DNA of 64,000 nucleotides from Heloderma charlesbogerti (lineage: Eukaryota > Chordata > Lepidosauria > Squamata > Helodermatidae). The position numbers were made by a program, and so were the translations under genes. Below the pieces are notes generated by a model. It did no database searches. It saw only the letters and a program-made list of their open reading frames with translations, and was not told the DNA's origin. The DNA lies in the NCBI GenBank assembly GCA_026122225.1, contig JANEZZ010002694.1, positions 620,001-684,000 on the forward strand, written 5' to 3'. Below, one piece after another: positions 21,652 through 31,538 of this stretch; within the stretch, counting starts at the first letter, position 1; each line of letters opens with the position of its first letter.

Positions 21652-24310
21652 TCACATTAGGTGGCCAAAATATTTGAGCTTCAGCTTCAGTATCTGTCCT
21701 TCCAATGAGCAGTCAGGGTTGATTTCCTTTAGCATGGCCTGATTTGACCTCCTTGCAGTCCAGGGGACTCGTAAGAGTCTTCTCCAGCACCACAGTTTGA
21801 AAGCATCAATTCTTTGGCGCTCAGCCTTCCTTATCGTCCAGCTCTCACAGCCAGACGTTGCTACTGGGAAAACCATAGCTTTGATTATATGAACCTTTGT
21901 TGGCAAGGTGATGTCTCTGCTTCTTACTATGCTGTCTAGGTTGGCCATAGCTTTCCTCCCAAGGAGCAAGCGTCTTTTAATTTCATGGCTACAGTCACCG
22001 TCTGCGGTGATCTTGGAGCCCAAGAAAATAAAATCTGTCACAGCTTCCATTTCTTCCCCTTCTATATGCCAGGAAGTGATGGGGCCAGATGCCATGATCT
22101 TAGTTTTTTTAATGTTGAGTTTCAAACCAGCTTTTGCACTCAACAAGAGGCTCTTTAGATCCTCTTCGCTTTCTGCCATTAGGGTGATATCGTCTGCGTA
22201 TCTGAGGTTGTTGATAATTCTCCCGGCAATCTTAATTCTGACCTGTGATTCATCCAACCCAGTGTTTCTCATGATGTACTCTGCATATAAATTAAATAAG
22301 CAGGGCAACAATATGCAGCCTCGTCGTACTCCTTTCCCAATTTTGAACCACTCAGTTGTTCCATGTCTGGTTCTTACTGTTGCTTCTTGACCCTCATACA
22401 GGTTTCTCAGGAAACAGGTGAGGTGGTCTGGTACCCCCATCTCTTTAAGAATTTGCCACAGTTTGTTGTGATCCACACAATCAAGGGCTTTAGCGTAGTC
22501 AATGAAGCAGAAATAGACGTTTTTCTGGGATTCTCTTGCTTTCTCCATGATCCAGCGAATGTTGGTGATTTGATCTCTAGTTCCTCTGCCTCTTCGAAAC
22601 CCAGCTTGTACTTCCAGTACTTCTTGGTTCACATACTGCTGAAGCCTAGCTTGTAGGATTTTGACCATCACCTTGCTGGCATGTGAAATGAGCGCAATTG
22701 TACGGTAGTTTGAGCACTCTTTGGCATTGCCCTTCTTTGGAATTGGAATGTAAACTGACCTTTTCCAGTCTTGTGGCCACTGTTGAGTGTTCCAAATTTG
22801 TTGGCATATCGAGTGCAGCACTTTAACAGCATCATCTTTTAGGATTTTCAATAGCTCAGCTGGAATACTGTCATCTCCGCTAGCTTTGTTGTTACTAATG
22901 CTTCCTAAGGCCCACTTGACTTCACTCTCAAGGATGTTGGGCTCAAGTTCCGTGACCGCACTATCATGGCTATCAGGGACATTCAGATCTTTCCTGTATA
23001 GTTCTTCTGTGTATTCTTTCCACCTCTTCTTAATCTCATCTGCTTCTGTGAGGTCCGTGCTTTCTTTGTCCTTTATCATGCCCGTCTTTGCACAAAACGT
23101 TCCCTTGAGATCTCCGATTTTCTTGAAGAGATCTCTAGTCTTTCCCATTCTGTTGTTTTCCGCAATTTCTTTGCATTGTTCATTTAAGAAGGCCTTCTTG
23201 TCTCTTCTTGCTATTTTCTGGAAATCTGCATCCAGTTGGATATATCTTCCCCTTTCTCCCTTGCTTTTCGCTTCCCTTCTTTCCTCCGCTACTTGTAAAG
23301 CCTCATCAGACAGCCACTTGGCTTTCTTGCGTAAGTTGCATTTCTTTTTCTTTGGGATGGATTTCGTTGCTGCCTCCTGAACAATGTTACGGACCTCCGT
23401 CCATAGTTCCTCAGGCACTCTGTCTATCAGGTCTAATCCCTGAAATCTATTCGTCACCTCCACTGTATATTCATAAGGGATATGATTGAGGTCATACCTG
23501 AATGGTTTAGTGGTTTTCCCGACGTTCTTCAATTTAAGCCGAAATTTTGCAAGAAGCAGCTCATGATCTGAGCCACAGTCAGCTCCAGGTCTTGTTTTGA
23601 CTGACTGTATGGAGCTTCTCCATCTTTGGCTGCAAAGGACATAATCAATCTGATTTCGATATTGACCATCTGGTGACGTCCATGTGTAGAGTCGCCTCTT
23701 GTGCTGTTGGAAAAGAGTGTTTGCTATGATCAGCATGTTCTCTTGGCAAAACTCTATTAGCTTTTGTCCTGCTTCATTTTGTACACCAAGGCCATGCTTG
23801 CCTGTTATCCCGGTGATTTCTTGACTTCCTACTTTAGCATTCCAATCCCCTATGATGAAGAGGACATCTTTTTTTGGTGTGAGTTCTAGAAGGTGTTGTA
23901 GGTCTTCATAGAACCGATCGGCTTTGGCCTAGCTGCTTCACTCTTTCTGGCGCTACTTGGACTTCCTACTTTAGCATTCCAATCCCCTATGATGAAGAGG
24001 ACATCTTTTTTTGGTGTTAGTTCTAGAAGGTGTTGTAGGTCTTCATAGAACCGATCGGCTTTGGCCTAGCCGCTTCACTCTTTCTGGCGCTACTTGGAAA
24101 TTCCCTCTGCTCTTCCCCAGTAGTATATTGGACACCTTGCGACCTGAGGGGCTCATCTTCCGGCGTCATATCTTTTAGCCTTGTGATACGTTCCATGGCG
24201 TTTTCTTGGCAAGAATCCTGGAGTGGGTGGCCATTTCCTTCTCCAGTGGACCACATTTTGTCAGAACTCTCTGCCATGACCTGTCCATCTTGGGTGGCCC
24301 TGGACAGCAT
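21652..24310 (-). pseudogene. BovB ORF2 remnant
   Basis: The reading frame is split. An N-terminal piece (24023-24310) reads through the leader and then shifts out at the deletion junction. The main 694-residue block (21652-23736) starts inside the endonuclease (QIDYVLC, GSDHELL) and keeps the RT core with YADD, although the QGCILSP motif reads RRGCILLP. Frame ends early, before the usual KSRTRLND C-terminus. With the endonuclease catalytic part deleted it cannot be autonomous. Confidence 0.9.
23823..24096. repeat. 137-bp tandem duplication inside BovB
   Basis: Two units starting gacttcctactttagcattc at 23823 and 23960, nearly identical. Each contains the deletion junction, so the deletion came before the duplication. 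Confidence 0.9.
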
Positions 24311-24387
24311 AGCTTATGGCTTCACTGAGTTACGCAAGCCCCTTCGCCACACCAAATCAGTGATCCATGAAGGGGATTGGGATGGCT

Positions 24388-25099
24388 ACATAATAATAAT
24401 CCCAAAGAATCCTAAAGATTGTGTAGTGCTCAAAACAGCCCGTGCCTTGGTTGACTTTAACTGTACATTTAAAAAATAGTGTGTGCCCCGCTCACACACA
24501 CACACCAAGATTTCTGGAATTATTTATTTCTCAATGTGGCATGTGATAAGGCTGGTAGGATGGATGGGAAGGGATTTGAAGTAAAGGAAAATGATTTATT
24601 TTCACTCTCTAGGAAGAGTTATGGCCCGGGTCGCTGCTGAATCTACAAACTATGCCAATAAACCACCTTTTCGATCACCGACATCCTGTTATTTCATTAT
24701 CCGCCAACATCTAGCCCCTGCAGAGCTGGATTCCAGAATGAGATTAGGTTTTGCGTGAAGACACAGATATTTGAGATCATCAAATATTTGAAACCAAAGC
24801 TCTCAACCTTAGCTTATTAAAAAAAGGTCTCCATAACAGGCTAGCACCCTGCCCCTCCCTCACCGTCTTATTTTGAAGAGAAAGTTTTGCCAACAGTGGC
24901 ATGCCTTGTTGAGTGTGAAAGGGCTCTATTTTTAAAAAAAGAAAGGGGAAATATTTTAACATGTCACAAAAGGAGACATATAATTGGCTTTTTTCACGAT
25001 ATATGAAAGCAACAAACAGAGCTTATGAGAGAACAGGGAGATATTAAAGGGCCCACCTAGCTACAGGCCCCAGCTGTAAATACAGAGAAAGGGTGCATG
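24388..25099. other. No recognisable feature
   Basis: Includes a short CA tract near 24494. No exon or repeat recognised. Confidence 0.45.
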
Positions 25100-25460
25100 A
25101 ATACCATGTTGGCTGTAGGCTTTTGAGGGCCTTGGAGGAAGACACCCTCTATGGGCCCCTTCCTTCAGTGAGCCTGCTGTTTCACCACCATTATAACCAG
25201 CTGCTGTTGCTCCTCCTTCTCCTCCTCTTCCTCTCTACCCCTTGCTTTCTTGACAGGCAGAGAGCCAGTGAGCAAGTAGGCGGCAGCATCTCCTACTCTT
25301 CCTTCTCACCGTTGTCTGAGCCTGAGTGAGAAGCAGGTGAACAAGCAGGTTACAATGGTGAAACCAAGGAACTCCTGGGGCAGTTGCCAGTGGGCCCCTG
25401 CTGGGGTGTGGGCCCTTGGCAGGAACCCGAGTATGCCTACCCTTGATGCTAGCCCTGCAT
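25100..25460. repeat. Unknown dispersed repeat, copy 1
   Basis: Shares long blocks (cttgacaggcagag, gggcccctgctggggtgtgg, tgatgctagc) with 29007-29355 in the same orientation. Ends tggct and ccagctc-like are loosely inverted, suggesting a hAT-type element, but no target duplication is clear. Confidence 0.6.
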
Positions 25461-26475
25461 GAATAATATCTGCTTGCTTTGTCACAGAACACTTGAAGTA
25501 AACTGGGGAACAAGGAAGGATAGAAAAGAGCAGGGCAGAGGTGACTTAAGATGAAGATTAGAGGGGAAGTTGTACAATTCAAACCCAAGAGGGCCTTGTC
25601 AGGATCCATACCCATCTCGAAGAGCATGATGCTGATGGGATGCTGACACATCAAAAATCTCATGGAGGTTGTGCTGTTGCAGCAGTACTCTTACAGCACA
25701 GCAAGTAAATATTTGGGAACTAGGCATCACTTGAATGCATGTGCTAGTGAAACAGTTCTAGGTTCATGCAGGGTTGAGCCAAAAAGGGGTGGGGACACAA
25801 TTTCACCATTGTTGATTATTTACCAAACTGTTTAGAATTTCTTTCTTTACAGAAAGAAAACCAAATATGTCAGGATGAAGGATAGGCTAAAATATATAGG
25901 GAACATTGTGTGTGTGTGTGTGTGTATGGAGGAGCATTCATTAATGCGAACCCACACCAGCAGTCCAAAATGGTGTCTTCCGCACACAGGTTTACCACTG
26001 CTGCTGCTGTTTTGTAAGAATGAGCTGAGAACACTTAATCTATCATGGGACAAAAAGTAAGAATATGAAAACCTGCGCTATACGTAAAGATGGTGATTAC
26101 AATGTCCAAAAAACATGCATAATGTTAGACTAAATTAGCAGCCTGGAAGGGGCACAAGATCAATCCTAAGCAATGTCGGTGGAATTTCTACTATGAGGAA
26201 TGCAGGTCAAACCTGCGCCAGCCATGCCCTTTGTCAGGCAATTGCTTGGTCAGGACCTAGGATGTCCCGTAATGGTCGGTGGCCAAGCTGTGCCATTCAC
26301 ATATTTGTTAGGGAAATTAGAGATACATGGACTGGAATGGGTAGAAATTAGCCTAAATGAGTAGAAATGAGTCTTGTGAATGTTCTGAAAGGTATCAGAT
26401 TTGGGAAGGTGAATTCCCCTGACTAAGGGGAGGGGTTGACAAGAAGCAACAGATTTTTTTTACAACAGACAGAAA
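25461..26475. other. Unassigned, with a short (tg)n tract
   Basis: A TG microsatellite lies at about 25907-25925. Otherwise no feature recognised. Confidence 0.45.
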
Positions 26476-26553
26476 GGGTTCACACAATACAATAAGCCAC
26501 GGTGGGTTGTGAGCTTTGTTATTGTCACCATGGCTTACTGTGACATGTGAACC
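26476..26553. repeat. Foldback hairpin, gggttcacac arms
   Basis: Arms of about 24 bases (gggttcacacaatacaataa and its near inverse ending acatgtgaaccc) surround a short loop. The wording (gttcacatg, taagcca) matches other foldback repeats at 37323-37550, 43185-43520 and 62420-62755. Confidence 0.65.
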
Positions 26554-27329
26554 CAGCGCAGATGATTCAGTGTGGTCTGTTAATCACACACAAGCCACCC
26601 TGAGCAGCCATGGCTTGTTGTTGGCTTGTTGAGGTTGGCTTGTTCTCTGGGTGGCTTGATGTCCAAACCCAGTACTGTGGCTTGTCCCAAGCAGCTACAG
26701 AGCCGCCTGGCAAAAGTGGCAAAAAAAAAGCCAGTGCCACTCCTTGAGATCTCGCCAGTGCCACCCCCAGCCTTCCTGCTCCCTCACCAGTGATGTCTGC
26801 CCCTCCACCGATGCCAAAATGGCACTTTTGAAGGACTGTAATTCAGTTGCCACCTTTATTTTTAAAAAAAGATTATAATAAAAAGGTGGCAAATGAAGCG
26901 CTCCAAAAAGCAGTAGTGATCAGAGTGGGGACAGGGCTGGGAAAGTTTCCCACAATAGGGATGAGGATACAAGATGGTTACCATGCAAAGGACACTGGGG
27001 TACATTCAGGGAGCAGGTTGGAGGACTGAGGGGGAAAGAAGCCATGCCAAGCCGCCGCAAGACCTGTTGTCTACAGTAATGTGGGTTGTTGCATGATCAA
27101 CGAACCCTCTACGGCTTATTCCCCAGGGTGGCTTAGCATGACATACAAACTGGCCCAGAGAGCAAGAGAGATGGATGCGCCAGTAACTATAAGCTAGAAA
27201 ACATCTGGGGGAGCCTCTCTCTGGAGATCTGAAGTGGGGCAATAGATTTGCTGCATAAGCACTTTGTTTCCACTTTATTTGAGCATCACCTTTCTACCAG
27301 AGAAATGGCATTCAAGGTGTCTGACAATA
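26554..27329. other. Unassigned; ttgg/ccatggcttg-rich
   Basis: The first ~150 bp repeats the word ggcttgttg and probably belongs to the neighbouring foldback family. The rest is unrecognised. Confidence 0.4.
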
Positions 27330-27838
27330 ATAACACCTGAAATTTAAAATAAAAATTTATTTAAAACAATCATAAAACAAATACATTCAAAGCACAATTA
27401 AAAACCCAAGACAGCAGCTTACATCCCAAAGGCCCGCTTGAATAAAAACGTCTTTGCCTGCTGATGGAAGGACAGCAGGGAGGGAGCCAACCTAGCCTCT
27501 CTCAGCAGGGAGTTCCACAGCCTGGGAGCAGCCACCAAGAAGGCCTTCTCTTGTGTCGCCACCAAACGTGCCTCTGACGGCAGCTGTGCCAACCTCTCCT
27601 TCCAAAGGAAATCAAACCCTGGTATGCCTCTTCCTGGAAGATCAAACTGCTTCGGGAAAGGGGGTGAGGGTAACAATAGGTTGGCTAGAGCAAGGAGTGA
27701 CAAAAGAGAAACTAAGGAAAGGAACATGTGTTTATCTATTTTTAAAAAGAAAGATTGATTCTGTTTTCCGTTAGCCAAATTGTAAAAACTCCAAACTAAA
27801 TCTCTCACACTTCCTGCAATGTGTACATTTAAACTCAT
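27330..27838 (-). mobile_element. L2-like LINE, 3' end
   Basis: The minus ORF 27419-27838 ends with the L2 C-terminal pattern: TQEKAFLVAAPRLWNSL, then a Leu/Phe-rich final helix with FHQQAKTFLFKRAF. It is followed by an A/T-rich 3' UTR. The N-terminal part of that ORF is out of frame with pol. Relative of 51012-52928. Confidence 0.78.
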
Positions 27839-27841
27839 ATA

Positions 27842-28159
27842 GGGCAGTATCCAATGGTGCGGCTGGTCCCACTGATTCTATTGTGCAAGCGGCCCCCACC
27901 GCTTGTGCAACAGCAATTTAGAGCTTCTGGGGGCATCCCGAAACAAACAGAAACACTTGTCTTTGGAAGGGGGTTGGTTGGTGGAGCTCATGCAAGGCAG
28001 CTCCACTGACCTGCCCCCTTCCAGAAACAAGTGTTTCTACTCGTTTGGGAGCTTGCCCCCAGAAGCACTAAACTGCCAGTGAACAAGCAGTGGGGACCAC
28101 TTGTGCAATGGAATTGGCAGGGCTGGCCACGTGTGGACAGGCAGGATTGGATACTGCCC
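27842..28159. mobile_element. MITE, gggcagtatccaat family
   Basis: Perfect 14-base terminal inverted repeats (gggcagtatccaat / attggatactgccc) are flanked by ATA on both sides. The interior is itself a long foldback (caagtgtttct arms, cccagaagc arms). Length 318 bp, non-coding. The three-base target is compatible with Harbinger-type elements, but the class is unproven. Confidence 0.8.
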
Positions 28160-29006
28160 ATAGTGTCTTTTTCGTAGCTCAAATCCTGGTACTTTTTTTG
28201 CCTGCTCATTATTTCTGCACACACAAGGACGCAACAATGAGATCAGGTCTCATCCACAAACCTCTCTGCCTATCTCAGCTTCTCCAGGTCTGCAGCCTTG
28301 GCTTCAAGAGAACGGACTTGCTTCCTGAAGGCCAGAAGCTCATGGTGCTGCTCTGCACACTCAAGCACACACCCACAAAAGCAGGAGGTCACTCATGCGA
28401 TATACTGGATGTGTCCCGTCCCCCCAACCAGGCCCTGCTTGTGAGACCTCAGACACATCAGGGTGACCACTGTTAAATACAGAAGAGTGACTGAACCTCT
28501 TCTGGATGGGGAGATGTAGATGTAGAGATACACCACCTTGGGTCTGATCCAGCTGGAGAGTTTATTCTTGCAGCTATTAGTACCCCAGCTCTGTCTTCTG
28601 AGCTCTGAACTGAAGGCAGATCAATATCGTTCGGTGGTTTCCCAGTTCCTGCCCGTTTAACCTAGCAATACAGGTGGGGCATTTCCTTTCTTATGAGTTT
28701 AGGACCAAAACGAAAGTGCAAACAATGTAAGAAACACTCAAGAACACGCCAACTATCTCCAAATTAGTCTAAATTTCGCACCCACACTCTCCATATCTAA
28801 CCAAATGGGCCAGATACTTCACTCATAAGCAGCTTTATCAGCAAGGTGACTCATGCGTCACATGCGCCGGTTGCATTCCTTTTAATTAAGGCCCACACCG
28901 TTTTTCTTTTCAGAACAAGGGCTCTTGCCTCTAATGCTGTGTCCCCATTTGTGTTTACTGAATTTGGGACCACTTCTTTCTAACACCAGCAACACCCAGG
29001 CACACT
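28160..29006. other. No recognisable feature
   Basis: No exon, RNA gene or repeat recognised. Confidence 0.45.
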
Positions 29007-29355
29007 CAGTGCTGGCTCCAGGTTTTTGCGGGCCTTTGGGTAAGACACACTCAACGGGCCCCCTCTCTCAGAGAGTCGACCTTCCCGCCCTGTTGTCACC
29101 AGCCGCCATTGCTCCTCACTGCTGCCGCTTGCTTGCTTGACAGGCAGAGGGAGCCAGGGAGCCACAGGCAGCGCATCTCCTGCTCCTCCTCCTCACCACC
29201 ACCACTGCCTGGGCCAAAGGGAGGGGCAAGTGAACTACCAGGTTGCAGTGATGGACAGAGGCAGCAAGGCCTGGGGGCTTGGCAGTAGGCCCCTGCTGGG
29301 GTGTGGGCTTTCGGCAGATGTCTGACCATGCCTGCCTTTGATGCCAGCTCCGCAT
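29007..29355. repeat. Unknown dispersed repeat, copy 2
   Basis: Begins cagtgctggctccagg and ends tgatgccagctccgc, imperfectly inverted. Homologous to 25100-25460. Probably a decayed non-autonomous DNA element. Confidence 0.6.
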
Positions 29356-29514
29356 GCGCGAGCACGCGCGCGCACGCACACACGCACAAATAAAAAAACA
29401 CATTTGGGAAACTCAGAAAATTGATACCCTTGTAACTGCACAGAAACAATCTAGTACAGCTATCCCAAGGCCAGGAATGGGGAAGGGGGTTAGTCCTACT
29501 AGATCAGGGGTGGG

Positions 29515-30160
29515 GAACCCAAGGGCCACATGTGGACCTCAGCCTATTTGAAACCCTGCCTACTTTGTACAAGCACGGACACACACATGCACATTCCATT
29601 GGGCTCCAGCTTGACCATCTTTCGCTCCAGTCCTCACCCATGTTGACTCTGGCCACGTTCGGATGTCACAATAACCTATGGTGGCTTAATAAGCTACTCA
29701 CAGTAGCCTATTTTTAAAATAGTCCACAATGCCCCACCACATGACCAGGTTAACAAGCTACTTGTGAGTAGTTTACTAAGCTACTGTGTGTAATTTGCCT
29801 CACACCCAAGCCGTGGCACTGTTTCACCTCTAAAGTGCTGGACGTTTGAAGGATCCAGGCAAAACTTCAGACACACCCTCCCGCAGTCAGGAGGCACCTG
29901 ATGCACCATCAGAACCCAGCACGATCACTCGCCAAGCAGCAAACATCCCGAGGGCAGCAAGAAGGGGGATGTGGCTAGAAAATCTTGGGGGGTTGCAGGA
30001 TCGGGACCAAACTTCACACACAGCCTCTCCTTTGCCTACTGTAGGATGTGACTCTGCCCACTGATGGTTCTAACCCTGCTCACCATTAGTATGCAGCCCC
30101 TGACAGATCACCCCTGAGGAAATGCAGCTTCAACAGAAAAAAAAAGTTTATCCACCCTTG
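29515..30160 (+). mobile_element. hAT-like element remnant
   Basis: Left end caggggtggggaaccc. Right end gtttatccacccttg is the expected inverted partner (compare the right end at 11738-11751). The target duplication is not preserved. The interior contains foldback words (aagctactcacagtagc) near 29690. Confidence 0.5.
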
Positions 30161-30185
30161 GGCTGATGTATAGTTTTCAGTTTGA

Positions 30186-31334
30186 GGAGTATCATCATCA
30201 TCATCATCATCTTTTCTATACCACCCAATAGCCGGAGCTCTCTGGTTGGTTTACAAAGATGAAAAACATTAAAATTACAATATACAGAGATTTGAAACCA
30301 TTTACATAAAATACACATGAACAGACAATATACTCAAAAGAAACATATATTGAAAACAACTTCAAACAATCTCAGAAACAAACAACCATAATCATAAGAC
30401 ATTCCAGGATCGATTAAACACTTATCATGTATTGTCGAATGCCTGGGAGAAGAGAAAGGTCTTAACCAGGCGTCGAAAAGATAACAATGTTGGCGCCAGG
30501 CAGGCCTTGGGGAGATCATTCCACAATTTGGGGGCCACCACTGAAAAGGCCCTCTCCCTTGTCACTATCTTCCGAGCTTCCCTTGGTGTAGGCAGCCGGA
30601 GGAGGGCCTTGGATGTTGAACGTAGTATACGGGTAGGTTCGTGTCACGAGAGGTGCTCCGTCAGGTAGGGGTGTACAAACCCCACTTACCTGGGTGCACT
30701 GGGGGGTCTCCGGGGGGGGAGAGGCAATCCAGTCCTCCACCCGGAATCCTCCCTGGCTGGCTGTGCTCCATGGTGAGTCCGCAGAACCACCGGCCAGGGC
30801 CGGCCATTGCCGGACTTCCGGCCACAGCCGGTCTTTGTCCGCAAATGGCATCCGGCATAGCGGACGCCATTTGCGTCCTGCACTTTACAGTTATGGGTTA
30901 CATAAATCTTTACGTAGCCCATCACGTTAAAGAGCAGGGACACAAATGGTGTAGCAGGTGCCATTTGTGTCTGCAGTCCAGTGCTACAGCCATGGTGGCC
31001 GTATCGCTGGGTTTTCTGAGCCAGTGGCAGGGAGTATCCACCAACAAGGACTTCGCGCTGGAAGACAAGGTAGGAGATCCGATCCTCCACGGACCTCGGG
31101 GGGGGGGGATTCAATAGAATCCGGCTTCATTGGGGTCCATGGAGGATTTCTCCAACATCCCTACCGTCAGGTATTGTAGTCCCAAGCCATGTAAGGCCTT
31201 ATAGGTTAAAACCAGCACCTTGAATCAGGCTTGGAAACATAACAGGCAGCCAGTGCAAGCGGGCCAGAGTTGTTCTTATATGTTCAGACCTTCTGGTCCC
31301 CATTAGTAATCTGGCCACTGCATTTTGCACGAGT
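30186..31334 (-). mobile_element. L2-like LINE 3' part, split by a hAT element
   Basis: The plus-strand left end has (atc)n then ctataccacccaatagccgg, the inverse of an L2-like 3' terminus. Pol C-terminal coding follows on the minus strand to 30665. It resumes at 31172 (tattgtagtcccaagcc…ccagtgcaagcgggcc) after the hAT insertion. It ends next to the BovB insertion at 31347. Frames are broken throughout. Confidence 0.75.
30666..31163. mobile_element. Non-autonomous hAT element, hairpin-array family
   Basis: Termini taggggtgt and acatcccta are inverted, with a perfect 8-bp target duplication ccgtcagg (30658-30665 and 31164-31171). The 498-bp element carries a series of hairpins: gcaaatggc/gccatttgc near 30841-30871; a long stem with ~40-base arms centred on 30907; and a two-level 3' hairpin (31084-31093/31136-31145 outer, 31107-31112/31117-31122 inner). 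No ORF. Sister of 1-441. Confidence 0.85.
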
Positions 31335-31392
31335 AGACTTTGTGATCCCCTTCATGGATCACTGCCTTGTTGTGGCGAAGGGGCTTTTTCTC

Positions 31393-31484
31393 CAAGAATT
31401 CGACTCAGCCCCTTTTAAAGCCACCCAAATTGGTGGCCATCAGTGCATCTTGTGGTAGCAAATTCCATAGTTTAACTATGCGTT
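31393..31484 (-). mobile_element. CR1 fragment embedded in the BovB leader
   Basis: Reads, on the minus strand, ctatggaatttgctaccaca then aatttgggtggctttaaaag, the CR1 region just after the pol stop (compare 19030-19090). Flanked on both sides by the same ~29 bp of BovB leader (31357-31385 and 31485-31513). Confidence 0.75.
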
Positions 31485-31538
31485 ATCACTGCCTTGTTGT
31501 GGCGAAGGGGCTTGCGTAACTCAGTGAAGCCATAAGCT

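Larger units (their letters stand above)
21439..24375 (-). mobile_element. BovB LINE, minus strand, deleted and locally duplicated
   Basis: Flanked by a perfect 12-bp duplication attgggatggct (21427-21438 and 24376-24387), which fixes both ends. The 5' end (high coordinate) reads ccccttcatggatcac on the minus strand, so it inserted with its full leader. A deletion fuses the N-terminal leader (…ccaaagccga) to mid-endonuclease (tcggttctatg), removing roughly 400 bp. A 137-bp unit spanning that junction is then repeated in tandem (starts 23823 and 23960). Confidence 0.93.
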
